Origin: Reticulitermes lucifugus
Taxonomy: Eukaryota > Arthropoda > Insecta > Blattodea > Rhinotermitidae
Direction: 5' to 3'
Length of the DNA stretch: 64,000 nt
Assembly (NCBI GenBank): GCA_026260175.1
Contig: JAKCWW010000111.1
Location: 9,374 to 73,373 of the forward strand
Shown here: positions 34,571 through 46,636 of the stretch, piece by piece
Layout of the letters: the number at the start of each line of letters is the position of its first letter
Position numbering within the stretch: the stretch's first letter is position 1
Program-made: the position numbers and the translations under genes
The notes under the pieces: model-generated
Seen by the model: the letters and a program-made list of their open reading frames with translations, nothing else
Database searches by the model: none
What the model was told of the DNA's origin: nothing

Positions 34571-35634
34571 AAATTTCTCTGTAGATCTTTTCACAATACC
34601 ACGATGTTTCACTACGTTCTAGTTTTAAATCATGGCCTTCTTAGTCACAAGCTTTTGTGACATCTGAATCTCAGCCTGATTTCAGATCTGCGTTGATTAT
34701 ACACATTCAAAGGATATTTTTAAATTACCACTTGATTTTCTTCTGCTGAAACATATCTAAAAAGGGTCATAACTTCTTCGGAGTTATAACACTATGTACA
34801 AGGTTAGAAGAAGAATTATGTAATGCAGATTAAATCAATGTGATCCTACAGAAAGCTGTAACCACTAATCAGACTGCATAATATAAAGTTCTGATCTCTT
34901 TCATTTTGACTAACAAAACCTCAGTTACTAGAATTGCTCTTGTATAGGCTGAATCACTGCTTTGTATCAACCTATGAGTTTATTAGAACAAATGTGATGT
35001 GCAGTTTAAAGAAAGGCAGCGAATCTCTAAAATGATATTGGCAACTCTGAAAGGTGTGGCGCATGTAAACAATATTGACTTTTCCACATCTCCACCGAGT
35101 TGGTGTCTCTATCTTCTGCGTAAAGACTACTGTGGCACTTTCAATACGACTACTATATTGACAGAATGCACCGAAATACGACAATTTATGATGTGATTTT
35201 TGTGGAAAATGAGAGAAATCAGAAGGACAGCTCAGTATTCTGACACAGGTTCCTGATTGGAGGAAAGATCTAGAGAAGGGCACAGGAGTATTTGTGACAA
35301 TGCACGAAATGCACGGTCGCTGACATTCAAATTTACTCCTATAGACCAGATCGATAAGCATATCTGGGACAACGGAGGAATTAGTACTGTATCTGAATAA
35401 GTGAGCTTCAGTAATGCAATAAAGTAGGTCAAGACTGGTTTAAGAATCAAAGAAATGGACATATTGTTTTATTAATTTACAACATTTTGACTACTGAACA
35501 AAATAATAAGAAATTAGATCAACAATATGATAGGAAGATACTGAATTCCTTTTGTCGTCTTTTAGTCGTAATGTTGTGAACATTGATTATTAACCATTCA
35601 ATGCAACGTATATACTATACGTACCATACGCTAT
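34571..35634. other. unannotated DNA with a 129-codon minus-strand frame
   Basis: The minus-strand frame at 34972-35361 and a plus-strand frame at 34999-35196 overlap. Neither shows a domain I know. A decayed transposon gene is possible but unsupported. Confidence 0.35.
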
Positions 35635-35775
35635 GATATTCACGAACTCTACATTCTGTGTACAAAATGGATTGATGTGTTTCTTATAAATCCCAAAATA
35701 AACAGTGATTATGTTAATAAATAGCAAGTTCTTCTCCTTGTAATGGATAGGACTGAATTTACTTTGAGGTAGGAA
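35635..35775 (+). repeat. family B repeat, 3' two thirds
   Basis: ACGAACTCTACATTCTGTGT, TTATAAATCCCAAAATAAAC, CCTTGTAATGGATAGGACTG, TACTTTGAGGTAGGAA. Confidence 0.55.
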
Positions 35776-35844
35776 ACATGTTTAGAAAATTGAAAAAAGC
35801 ACGGTAAATATAACGTGAAGTTCATGTTTAGAAAATTTAGGCCT

Positions 35845-36075
35845 AAAGACTATGTCATGGCCCTGGCCTCACCGCGCAGAGAGCCAGTTTACAGCCAGAG
35901 TAAGATAATGTGAGGTTTGTGGTGGACAAACTGGCTCAGGGAGAGGTTTTCCCCCGAGTGCTTTGGGTTTTCCTTGTTAGTATTTTTCTATCGTCCCTCC
36001 ATACTTATCTTCATTTTAATAATATTCTTATCAGACAAGGGAGCGAAACTTTGGAACCTTCAAAAAAGCAATGCT
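35845..36075 (+). mobile_element. SINE-like family D, copy 1
   Basis: Shares with 47945-48180 the ordered blocks GAGGTTTGTGGTGGACAAAC, GGTTTTCCCCCGAGTGCTTT, GGTTTTCC-type text, CCATACTTATCTTCATTTTA and a GGGAGCGAAAC ending. GGCCCTGGCCTCACCGCG-type text at the head may be a worn B box. Confidence 0.55.
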
Positions 36076-36537
36076 CTTTCGGTTATCGGGAAAGCACTGA
36101 ACAGAGAAATACTTTCACTTTGTGTGCAGGCTTAAAGGAATTCAGGAAAATGTAAGGTTTCAATTATAAATTGAATATCTGCATAAATTACACAGATTAA
36201 TAAGAAACCACTTTGAAGTACAAAACGTGATGCAACTCCTGTACGCTCTACATAGACTTTTTGAAATAATGCGTAAAATTGAGGGCGCTGTATCATGAAC
36301 GAAAATAAAATCATAAATCAATATGCATTTTCCTAAAATTAGTAGACCTAAGGATATAATCACCCCTTTCCTGAATATTGATTTCCATCCTGTAAGCCTA
36401 TAAGCCCTCCTCAATTCAGTCTTTCATAGCTCCTGTCAATTTGTTTTCCTTATCAAAATAGCTTAGTTCTGAGAGACGAAAATTTCCATGCCCGTCGCTT
36501 CCAATACCCTTCCTCTCCACCATTCATAAAAGAAACA

Positions 36538-36860
36538 CGAGATAAAGAGGGAGAGAGAGAGGGTGAAAATAAAGGAGACTGTATGGGGTGAGCGACAGTT
36601 TCTTGAAAAGCAAAAGGAAATTTGTTCGACATTAGAACGGAAATGTTATGTGATTACCAAAGTAACCCGGGCTGTTCGTGAGGAAACTTAGATGTAATGG
36701 AAAAAGAGAGAAAGAGATGCACAGAGAATGAAAAAGAATGAGGGGAAAAAATGATAGAAAATAACTCAAGTTTAAATCCGAAAATAATAAAAGAAGGAAG
36801 AAAAGTTTTTATAATGGAAGCACAGAAATCACATTCAAGGAAAAGTAGAATAGTTGTGAC
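36538..36860 (+). repeat. purine-rich tract
   Basis: Long runs of A and G with few pyrimidines, including GAGGGAGAGAGAGAGGG near 36547-36563 and AAAAGAGAGAAAGAGATG near 36701. No fixed unit. Confidence 0.8.
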
Positions 36861-37207
36861 ACGAGTTTAAATATGAATTGGTGGTGTTTGTGGCGACTGG
36901 AATCAAAACTCGTTGAGAATTTAAAAATTAAGGGGATGGGGTAAAACAGGAACGAAGTATAGGGGAAGGCGAGAAATTACATATTTATACTTTTTAGTGA
37001 ATATCTGAAGTCTACAAACAATTTCCTTTTTGTTCGACATTCACCATGAGAAATGAGAGCAGCTGTTTACATTTAAAAACCTTCGGAAAATAAATCAGGG
37101 GTGGCCATCTTTATTCAGTTTTGTGGTAATATTGCATTACGTTAAGACATGTTCTCACTTTTACAGGTGTGGATAATTTTATAGTACCCTCAGTCCAAAC
37201 AGATTAC
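36861..37207. other. unannotated DNA
   Basis: Nothing recognised. Confidence 0.4.
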
Positions 37208-37350
37208 CGTCGTCTGTAATGTGGCGCTGCGAAATCTGTCCACCTACGTTCCTCCGAAACGTCAGTAAATTTCTATCAAGCACATGGCGTCACACTCCAA
37301 AAGACGATAAACTTTATCGTTACGGCCTTTATAAGCTCACACCTCGCATC
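37208..37350 (+). mobile_element. foldback MITE with short loop
   Basis: Left arm CGTCGTCTGTAATGTGGCGC. Right arm CCTCCGAAACGTCAGTAAAT, then CACATGGCGTCACACTCCAA and a TAAGCTCACACCTC outer end. Confidence 0.65.
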
Positions 37351-37504
37351 GTCATTTCGCTTTGAAGAATCTCATGAACTACATTTCTATTGCAAACTTC
37401 AAAGAGCAGAGTGTATATTTAGAGACTGACAGTGGCTCACATGTTGAAGAAATTCCTTTCTTCTTATAGAACCTCAGTCAGCACCTTCACACTCTATTAT
37501 CGTA

Positions 37505-37725
37505 ATTTAAAACATGCGTTAACCTTTTGAACACAATGATAGCAAGAGGTACCACCTACTATAATATTACAATGTTTACATTTTACCCCACAGTATGGAA
37601 TGCGTTTTGTTCCGTACGGCTCTCTGAATACGTAAATATCCTCCCCCTCGATAACATTAACCCAATACACTTTGTCGTGGAAGTGCACGTTCTGTGATAC
37701 ACGAAGTGAATTTTAAAGTGTTATT
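37505..37725 (+). repeat. family B repeat, diverged
   Basis: CTTTTGAACACAATGATAGC, TTTACATTTTACCCCACAGT, then TTCTGTGATACACGAAGTGA. Confidence 0.45.
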
Positions 37726-38429
37726 TACATGAATTTTAGGTTTCAAAATTTTAATAGCTCTAGTAGAGTCCCATCTAATTGCATCTTTCCAAACAAATGT
37801 CTCTTTTTTCAGAGCCTTCTACTACAATTTTGTATGCACTTTTAATCTGTCCATGTACCAGGCACAAAGCTAGACGCTGCTGTTTCTCATAATATTGTCT
37901 AGGAAAATGTCTTTCCCGAGAAAGCAGCAGGCAAGAGGCTGTGTAAGAAATTCATTGCCTTCAAGAAACATGAAGGTTTATTAGTGTGTTCAAACAAGCA
38001 CGTTATGGATCCTACACTGAGCCACCTGACTCCATTCCAAACCATCACATACTGTTGCTCTAAAATCCATTTTACTTATGTCATCACGTAAGCTTAAGTA
38101 TACCAATTCCACACTTCAGGTTTTCCGAATAAATTTAGATACGTACTTTTAATTTCCGTCAACATGCTACATGTTCTACCCATGTAAAGCACACAAAGGT
38201 GGCGTGAATAGGAAATACGGTGGTGATTATTCCTTCATATCTGAGAGCTCAGTAACTGTTAAGAAGTCAAATGCTAAGCTAGTCGAGAACAATGTAATTC
38301 TCGGCAGACACGCGATTTATTTTATTTATCATCAAATCCAGATCCTTCTGCGGCCTTCCCAGCCACCGTGGGTAAAGCCGCCTTCGCGTAAATTTCACCA
38401 CTCATTTCCAGTTGTCTCATTTACATATT
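37726..38429. other. unannotated DNA
   Basis: Nothing recognised. Confidence 0.4.
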
Positions 38430-38545
38430 TAAGGCTCTGTCAGTAGCTCCGCTCATATGATTAGAGCATCCTATGATACGTCAGTGTTGCCTATTACAGC
38501 TGCATCATCTGAGGGTTTGATTCAGCCAGGTCAGGAAGCAAATCG
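38430..38545 (+). mobile_element. possible tRNA-derived SINE head
   Basis: CTGTCAGTAGCTCCGCTCAT, then ATGATTAGAGCATCC, looks like a tRNA 5' half with A box. GAGGGTTTGATTCAGCCAGG (38510-38529) looks like a B box and flank. The spacing between the boxes is longer than in a tRNA. A single copy in the window. Confidence 0.35.
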
Positions 38546-40284
38546 TTTTACTCTAGGTATTTACATAATTTTCTCAAGTGAATCTAGGGTGGCAGTGGTG
38601 TATTCTAAACTGCTGACAGAATATATCACCTTGTATTTATAGCTGATTACATGCATTCTGTTTCTCCCACCGGAAATTATATTGACTGTACGTGCAGTGA
38701 CATGAGGACTGCTAGCAAATACGCATGTGAAGTATTATCAACAAACAAATATAAGAGAATTAGTATCGCGGAAAATGTTACGAATGTATTGCCAACAACT
38801 GCTATAAACTGTCCACAATTGCTTTCAAATGCAGTCAACGTCGAACTCGCCAAGCGATTCCTTCGCCTTTATGTAGACAACTACTACTTTGTATTCAGGA
38901 ATCGAAAAACACTACGACGACTTCCCTATGCCGGTTCCACATGTATTCAAACTTATCTGCAACGTATGTGTATAAAAATAAATAATGCGAATCAGACAAA
39001 CAAATAGAACATAACTTAGGCACAATTATCAAAGTAAAGTTGTCGCTATACTCAATCACATATCACGAAATAATGGACATGTATTTTGAAATGGGTGAGG
39101 TTATTATTCAGCCTCACTTTTCGGCCTATTGACTGTCAGGAAATTAGTTCTTAACAACCACTAAATAAGCCTATTTGTGGTTCTCTAGACAGGAAATTTA
39201 CCTTCAGTCGTTGCAATTGGTCAGTCACTATATCTACTGAGCTATCCCGTCTCACAATTATTGAAGTAAAAGAACCTTAAACCGTTTCTTATTCTGCACA
39301 TTATCAATCTCTTCATTCTTTCTTGTAATTTACCCTGTATTCGCTTTCACTACCAGCCTCAATTATTTCCGATTTCTTGTTATTATGAAAGAAATGTTGC
39401 AAAAGCGCCCGTTACACTGGATACGTCGGTTTACTTACCTCTCTGTCTGCATTCAATAACACGAGTAAAACTTAAAGTATATCACTTACATTTAATATTT
39501 GTCAGGTTCCACATAATATTTTAACTCATTCCAATTCTAGTTAAACACGAACATAACAGACACTTTACCTAAAAGTCTACATGCATATCTACACTTATGT
39601 CGACAGAAAAGTATTTCTTACAGCAAGAAATATTTCGAATAGATGTGTAAAAAAATACGAAACCGTAACTTTTGCCCAACGCTTTAAGTCTTACACCTTT
39701 ATAGATAATTATAGAGAAGCGATTGAAGAAGCCAGAATTCTTCATCTGTGTGTACCTTTGAAGCTAAGAATACTCAGATATTTCTGGCACATCCTGGTTA
39801 TGTTTACTCACCCCTTGTTTAATGATATTTCTTCTCAGCGAACAACGGTAAAATACATATAACAGTTCCCAATGACTGAGGGCAAGCTGATTTCCTGCTG
39901 ATGATCATAGAACGATGTGGTTTTAAGGTCTGAGTGGTTCTGCGTAGAAGGGAGGAAATAACGTTGGTGGTGTAGTTCACCAGAGATTTGCGGGGGCGTT
40001 GATTGGTAGAATGACGTTGATTATCAGAAGTTTGATGGCAACAAAGCCAGACAAATAGGTATAACGTAAGAAAAGGGGGGGGGAGGATTGGAAATATAGT
40101 ACAAGTAATACAAGAGATCCTGACTTCGGAACAAATTCAGGAACTTCTACTTTGTCAATAACAGGTGTATTTTCTGTCAGAAAAAACTTTGATTACACGT
40201 TAATAGTAAATACTAACATCGAATCAATCAAAGCGAGTAATGTCCTCCAGCTTGTTTAATTATCCTTCTAAACCTCCGGAACAC
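38546..40284. other. unannotated DNA
   Basis: A weak minus-strand tRNA-like patch occurs at 39220-39246 (CTACTGAGCTATCCCG). Frames at 38651-39007 (118 codons) and 39581-39862 (93 codons) show no domain. A poly-G run of nine lies near 40076. Confidence 0.4.
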
Positions 40285-40560
40285 TCAGTCGATGTAGTGT
40301 TACTGAGTTACAGGCTGGACAACTGTGAAATCGTGAATCGATTACCGGCGGTGACAAGAGTGTTATTTCTTTCCAAAGAGTCTAGACCGATTTTGGGGCC
40401 CACCATACTTCTTATTTAATGAGTAAGGAGGCTCCTTCACCTGGATTAAAGCGGTTGGGAAGTCAACTTGACCACTAACAACTATTGCTTGTGCTAGGAA
40501 TATATACAACTATGTTCCACTCCCCCATATGCCTTAATGGCATGTAAAGAGGCAATTTTA
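40285..40560 (+). mobile_element. Talua-like SINE
   Basis: GATGTAGTGTTACTGAGTTA, CAGGCTGGACAACTGTGAAA, ATCGATTACCGGCGGTGACA (worn B box), then the 3' block CCACTCCCCCATATGCCTTA, ATGGCATGTAAAGAGGC. Confidence 0.65.
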
Positions 40561-40828
40561 CCTTTAGCCTCTCAATCGCAGTGGGAACTATAAGTACCAC
40601 CTGCCGTAACTTTAGAACCTCCGCAATTATTTCCCGAAACAATTTTAACTTCTTGGTCTTTCTCATGAAGACGAAGTGTGAGGGTTAAACAGATCAGAGT
40701 GCAAAAACGATTTCTATATTCTTGTTTTCCTTCTGTAACTATATTTTTATTTCGATTATAAGTAATCCTGTCTGTATATGTCCATCTTCAGTTAAGAGAT
40801 AAGATTGTCCTATGCTGAATTTAAGCAC

Positions 40829-40851
40829 AACTCCATGAAGATGCATAGGAG
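40829..40851 (+). other. hammerhead-like motif lacking its central hairpin
   Basis: AACTCC, ATGAAGATG and CATAGGAG match the flanks and core of the motif at 56596, but the whole central hairpin and the GAAAC strand are gone. The stem I halves remain (CTCC and GGAG). Confidence 0.4.
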
Positions 40852-40861
40852 ATTGAACTTA

Positions 40862-41095
40862 TGCTAGTAGCTCTACACATTCTTACCCTAGATACTAGTG
40901 GGAAGAGAGTAGTCAGCTTCACGTTACAGCCGCTTTATCCACGGTACCAAATGGAGTGGAGACTAAGTGGGTCTCACAGCTGATGTAAATATAGTGGAGA
41001 GGAAATAAAAATAAAATCTCTGCCGGGAGTCAAACCAATGTCTTCCCGTTTTAGCCTAGTCAGTACGCTTACTGAACTACTCCAGATACTTCATT
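40862..41095 (-). mobile_element. Talua-like SINE
   Basis: TAGCTCTACACATTCTTACC, CAGCCGCTTTATCCACGGTA, AGTGGGTCTCACAGCTGATG, CTGCCGGGAGTCAAACCAAT as the B-box complement, then CGCTTACTGAACTACTCC. Confidence 0.65.
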
Positions 41096-41639
41096 TCTTT
41101 AATAACGACACTTTTCTTTTTACCCCTTCCATCTAATAATTAATCTATTAATTAACTTCTTTGCTCTTCAATTTCGTAGTGACGGTGTTTGGATTCCAAC
41201 TTTATTCCTTGTCACTTGGTGACCACAGTGTAAGAGCCAACAAATGTCTCTTGTCATTTGTTTAACCAGAAACTTAAAAGAAAAAGGAACATGACAGGAA
41301 CACCGATATGCATCTCGCGGTGTAAATCGGCCGCTTCAGAACGCTAACCGACGCCAAGCCAACTGAAATATGAAAAATAATCACTCAAAAATGTCCACCC
41401 ATATGTCATTCGTTACTTAGCAGCGGAAATACGTTGCGACTCCACATGCGTTCTTGCTTACAGATTAACCAAGCAGACAAAACAAGGTGTACGGGATATA
41501 AAAAGTAACATAAGAGAAAAAGAAGTAGAGGTATTGCCTCGCATTTAGAAGTGGTTCAATTAATTACCACTGCGAAAATATCACATATATAACAGAAAAG
41601 GATATAAATATTGTGGTCTGTAGCAGTTGAACAGGCCAA
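41096..41639. other. unannotated DNA
   Basis: Nothing recognised. Confidence 0.4.
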
Positions 41640-41850
41640 CAGGAGGGCCAGATAGAACGATGCGCTATAGCGGTTAGCACTTTTGTTTAGTTTTCCGTAG
41701 GTCCTGGGTTCAAAATTCTTCCCAAAGTTGGCAATAATATGTGACTTTCCGTGATTTTCCTTATCCTCTCCAGACAAAAGCTGACATAATGCCTCAAAGT
41801 AAGCAATGACTGCTTCCTTCTACATCCTTTTCAATCCAATATTCCCTAAC
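41640..41850 (+). mobile_element. SINE family C with visible tRNA-like head
   Basis: GCGCTATAGCGGTTAGCACT (A-box region, 41662-41681) and GTCCTGGGTTCAAAATTC (B box, 41702-41719) lie at tRNA-like spacing. GACTTTCCGTGATTTTCCTT, then CTCTCCAGACAAAAGCTGAC, is the family C body. Of the family C copies here, this one shows the promoter best. Confidence 0.6.
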
Positions 41851-44800
41851 CATTATGTTACTCTATGTTATGTACTTGGAGATAGTGAAAACGTCGTCAT
41901 GTGAAAGATAAGTGAGAAATGAACTGACGCTTCGGATAAGTCATTCAATATGTCCGAGAAACTTTTCAGAATGACGGTTTTCCAAAGGAAAATGCAAATT
42001 CTTGTTATACATACCAGACCCATTGACTTTTATTTCTTCAAAAAAAAAGAAATTCGCACAAAACTCCCCAGATCTATAATAGAACTATTTATTTGATACA
42101 TATTGCCAAGGGACACAGAACGTTGCCTTCCAACATAACCCTCCCCCAAGGAAAAGAATTAATGACGAATAAAGTATTTTGTACAAACTTTGTCAAGATA
42201 TTCTTTGCCTTTGGGAATGTCGTGCTATTCTTGAGATGGATGTCAATACCGAATCCCCTAAACTGGATTCAAGACTTCAAATTTATAATTGGAATGAGAC
42301 CTTCTCATGAGTCTGGAATGAGAATACTTCGTCTTCTCTTTCTGCAGGAATGAAAACAGACGTGAAAGAGAGGGGAAGACGTACCAGTGCACGGATTTGT
42401 ATCACATGCATTTCTTTTTGTACTTCCCTCCCATTTATTTTCTCTCTCTCTCTCTCCGTCTCATCTTGTACTTCTTCCCTACTTTTTATCTTCACACTTC
42501 AATTTATTTTATACGTGTAGAGCATAAATGATAGCAGTGGTACTTTAAGCTTGTTAAATGGTCCAAGTTATGTAATTCTGTATCTCAGAAGATTTTCTTA
42601 ACGTTTGAAAATATGTTGGTAGAATAAATTCTTAGCAGTAAGAAAAATAACGTGTCTATTCATGTAGGTACGACATTTAGCTGCTTCTTATAGGGGAGGG
42701 AGTTGAAGTAAAAAAAGATAACGCAGATTTTCCCAAACACAGCCAATCACAGTACGAGAAACGAACACACCACAAAAGTGACGCTGTGAAAACACTTGAT
42801 CAAAACACTGGCTCATCTATTATATATTAATGTAACTTCTTTATTCCACGTTGCCTACTACGAACCCAACGGAGAACACACGAAAATGTCATAAAATTTA
42901 CTTCACGACTGTCCAAGCGTCGTGCAGTTATGGCGTGAGGGTTCTAGGATGTGAATCGAAACTTCATTCCCAATCTTTTGTCAATTATACGAGTAAATGT
43001 ATAATTTATTAGTCTGAGTGTCACACACACTCTTGACAGTTTTAGCTGCTAGAGAGTATGGTGTGAACGTGGAAGACAACGATACCCTGGGCGAAGAAGG
43101 GGTACTTCTCTTTTTCGTCAAGAAATATGTTATAGAATTTTGTGTTCAAAATTTTTGATTCATTTTTGTGAAGAGAGAGGCTTTTGTCAGATAAGTATAA
43201 CAAAAAGTCTGTGAAATCTTGTAGACCGAATTTTTAATATTTCCACAAAGATACGTTCAATATTCAATTCATATTCCATTTATATATACGTTATCTATAA
43301 AACAATTTTGTGTATAAAATGTACCTTTACAAATCAGCGAACGATTTGAAGGGCCAGTAATTGTCTACTGAGGACACGTAAGGAAAAGTTCCTGGTACAG
43401 AGCAGTCGCCAAATATTCAAGATTTTATCATATACGCCTACGCGTGAGTTCACACTTCTTCCGCTCCTGACATCCCCATCAGATGAAGAGTAAATTGGAA
43501 GTGTATGTTCTATATAATAAAGTATAGCGCATGTCTGTCTCACTGTTTATGACAGCAATAACTCACCAAAAAATAAAGAAAAGATCTCAATATTTTGGGA
43601 TTATTTTTAGGATAAATATGAAATATTCTTGCCAAATATGATCAAAGTCTTTCTAGGGGATGTGGGCTTATATTCCATTTTACAGGGTTCTCGAAGAAAC
43701 ATTTGCACATCAAATATGTTCTAGGCCGGGCTTTCCATGTTTATTGGGTTTTCAAGTTCTCCCTGAACTAAGACAGAAAGCAGAAGAGACAATTAGGTAT
43801 TTACTGTGTTGCACAACGGCATTGTTATGGTTCCTGCGTTGACATGTTAATGAGATGACATCACTCCTTAAAATAAAGATTGAACGGGGTTGCTTTCACA
43901 CCGAGGACGGGCACTGCTAAAATGACAAAATCATGGTCGAGTTTCAAACTGTTGCTACACTGTACAGAAATACTTCAGTTTGTATTGAGCAACTGTGTAG
44001 TAATTGAAAGGTGGGATATAATAAAACTTGGGCGGTTTTGTAAAGAAAGTAGAGCATCGACTGGTTTCTAGGCCGGGATTTTCATGCTTACCGCAACACA
44101 ATATTCTCTGTGAGGTACGTGAGGAAGTAGAATAAACGGTTGACCATCTACTCTGTTCTACATACGAATTCCTTGATTAATTATTTAATAGATGAAATTA
44201 TTCGTAGAGGAAGGCAAGCGTTGGTTTAACCTGTTGGATAGTTGCAGTTTGGTTGCGCTAGATTGTATTACATGCTCTATTCTTAGCCGTTTTCTCAGCT
44301 ACAGATCGTACCTTACAAACACACATTCTATCTCAATTACAAAAACTGTTTCGTCGGCCTCAGCGCATACATCACAGGAACAAAAGTGTCTCAACCTGTA
44401 TCACAACCGTGGTAATCGGAGTGTGACTCACTCCCTCACTCATACAAGGGTATTACGTTGGCCTAATGGAAGATATCCTCATTTTGATTACTAGCTCTTT
44501 GGAAGACTTTTAAGAAGTGAATATCCGGTCAACTTATCCTTTATGAAATCAGAAAATTCATTCATCACAATAAGTAAAGACGCTCGCCACACGCGATTTG
44601 AAACCGCTTAGATATTGTATTCCCAAAAATACTAAATCTCAAATACGATATTTTCTCCCCAGGTCTTCGGATTATAAATGGCATATAAATTTCTAATCTC
44701 GCCAAATGCGCGCTCTATTTGCAAATAATCTCAAGTTTCTCGACATGACGCTCCTTGTTATGCAGTTTTCTCCAGTCTCCTATCAGTTCCTGTTAAGTCC

Positions 44801-44999
44801 AGAAAAATTTCCCTGCCTTCTGTTCTGTGTCACACATAAGTCTGTTTTTCCTTTAATTTAAGAAGCAAACTTTCACCCACAAGTGAGGCAACAGATAAAA
44901 TTACAATTTCTTATGACGTAATACTTCGGATATTTAGATAAGATGCAGGAACATATTGGTTCTTGTGAAGATTAATTTGGTAATGTCAGATCCGATTCT
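41851..44999. other. unannotated DNA
   Basis: A (CT)n run lies at 42437-42456. A sequence of about 20 bases, TCTAGGCCGGGCTTTCCATG (43721), recurs diverged at 44068. Open frames here are under 105 codons with no domain. No gene or named element. Confidence 0.45.
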
Positions 45000-45002
45000 T
45001 CT

Positions 45003-45193
45003 CTCATAGGACGCCGTGTGGACTGGTAAATATGCATCGACGTATTTTAATAAGTAACTGCTTACATCCTGAAGGTGGAGGCAAAAAGCTTCTCCGATAG
45101 GTCAGTAACTCTTTGCCGTCAACATGGCGTCAGGTTCCAGAAGACTTGACCTTCACCGAACCGCTATGAGAAACTCATATCTGGAAATTTCAC
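45003..45193 (+). mobile_element. foldback MITE with right outer end
   Basis: Left arm GGACGCCGTGTGGACTGGTA. Right arm CTTCTCCGATAGGTCAGTAA, then AACATGGCGTCAGGTTCCAG, AAGAC and ACCGCTATGAGAAACTCATA. Confidence 0.65.
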
Positions 45194-45277
45194 AAGAGTT
45201 GATAAAAACACACACAAGTATTCATTAAAAATTTAAATTACGAATTCTTATGTGTTCCAGCGAATTTCTGGTAGTTA

Positions 45278-45430
45278 TACTGCAATATGAGTCATCGCCT
45301 GATTTATGTCATCTGTTCTAGTCTATATACTGCAGTCTGCTTGATTACCTGACTCAGACCCTCAGTGTAGTCATTTTACAGCAATCTGTGTCATCACCTC
45401 ATTCAGGTACTCAGTTCCAGTTGTCCATTT
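45278..45430. repeat. minisatellite, three units of 49-54 bp
   Basis: Units start at 45278, 45328 and 45377 with TACTGCAATATGAGTCATCG, TACTGCAGTCTGCTTGATTA and TACAGCAATCTGTGTCATCA. Each continues CCTGA or CCTCA, then a CTCAGT or CTGTTCT block and a TTTTA or TATA end. Confidence 0.65.
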
Positions 45431-45499
45431 TATCATGTCCTTAATAAAGGAGATGCTTACTGAAGTCACGTGACAGACATGATATTAATATTACGCTGC

Positions 45500-45725
45500 T
45501 TGAAATTATGGACCTACTTATCTGGTTTTGGAGGAAATGTGTTTCGATTCCCGGTCCACTCAGCCTGCTACTCAATGGGGAGGGCGGGTTCTTTCCACTA
45601 GTGTAAGACGGCAGCGGGGTGAAAGTAACCACTTACTTCCATCTAGTACAGGGCTTGAAAATACGTGGAGCTATACCTCCACTCCATCATATTTTTTCTT
45701 GACGTGCCCAGGAAAACTTATCTGG
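45500..45725 (+). mobile_element. Talua-like SINE
   Basis: TTATCTGGTTTTGGAGGAAA, GTTTCGATTCCCGGTC (B box, 45541-45556), GGGTGAAAGTAACCACTTAC, TTCCATCTAGTACAGGGCTT, GTGGAGCTATACCTCCACTC. Confidence 0.65.
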
Positions 45726-46224
45726 TCTTTCTGCTAAATTACAAAATCAGTCGATATTTCAACAGAGCACTATTATGCCACATGCCAGAACATTACACCA
45801 AATTCCTTTGCTGTTCGCACTAAGGAATTCCTATTTAACGTAAATCTTTCCTAAACTCTCCATTATTAATCACTTCCGTCTCTTGAGCTGCATGAGGAAA
45901 GAGCAATAAGTCATTTGGGCTAAGCAACAATTAAATATTAATAAATAGGCTGGATACCGGGACAGTGATTACCAGCAATCTTGTGAATAAAAAAGAACAA
46001 AATGGGCTGTGGAAGGCAGGATGCTCTGTTCTTGAATAAGAACATGGATTGACGGCCGGTAAGCATCACACTAGAAAAATTAGACATCGTGCAGTTTTAT
46101 GTATGCGTTCTTATCCGTAGCGTCACGTAACATGCTGTTTGCATTTTACAGGAAAACTAACTTCTTGTCTCTGATTAAGTGAAGTCTGAATCCAGCTGCA
46201 GAATTTGGTTCATACTTAGTGTTT
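45726..46224. other. unannotated DNA
   Basis: Nothing recognised. Confidence 0.4.
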
Positions 46225-46300
46225 TGTTATCCTGTGTACATACAGGGATTGAGACGAGCCGATCCTCCGTCCAAAAAGTCCTACCAAGTGCTTACATACG
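46225..46300 (+). mobile_element. fragment of the SINE family at 18113
   Basis: GAGACGAGCCGATCCTCCGT, CCAAAAAGTCCTACCAAGTG corresponds to the GACGGGCTGGTCACTCGTCC, AGAGGAGTCCTACCGAGTG body block of that SINE. No head or tail. Confidence 0.45.
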
Positions 46301-46449
46301 TACATGAGTCACAAATCCAGTTAGTGAGAACCCCTCTGCCGCTTTGATCTGTAGCGCCAAAAAACAAAGAGTTACAGAGAGTTCGATTACCACTCCGGTC
46401 AATTTGTCACATTCGAGGCAGACCTGCCTGCATTATTCACATTGCGATC

Positions 46450-46570
46450 ATTTGGGTTGTGACGCCGTGTATTCTGGAATATAAATACCAAAGTTTCGGA
46501 GAAACATCCTTCCTCTAATTTCAGCTACTCTGAACACGGCGGCAGCGGTTTCCTCTGAAAGGTTCGTGCC
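46450..46570 (+). mobile_element. foldback MITE, mainly left arm
   Basis: GTTGTGACGCCGTGTATTCT, CCAAAGTTTCGGAGAAACAT. The right side CCTCTGAAAGGTTCGTGCCG is poorly kept. It lies about 70 bp before another copy in the same family. Confidence 0.5.
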
Positions 46571-46636
46571 GAACCACTTAGTAATATTCCTGTACTATAT
46601 TGTTTTGTAGTTTATTTAACAAAATTCTCTCAACGC

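Noticed and set aside
34972-35361. 129-codon minus-strand frame
   Set aside because: Overlaps an equally plausible plus-strand frame. Neither matches a known family, so I list only the interval.
38651-39007. 118-codon plus-strand frame
   Set aside because: No domain, and the adjoining frames are equally open. Probably chance.
41662-41719. tRNA gene candidate
   Set aside because: Promoter boxes at tRNA-like spacing, but no acceptor stem. It is the head of a SINE.
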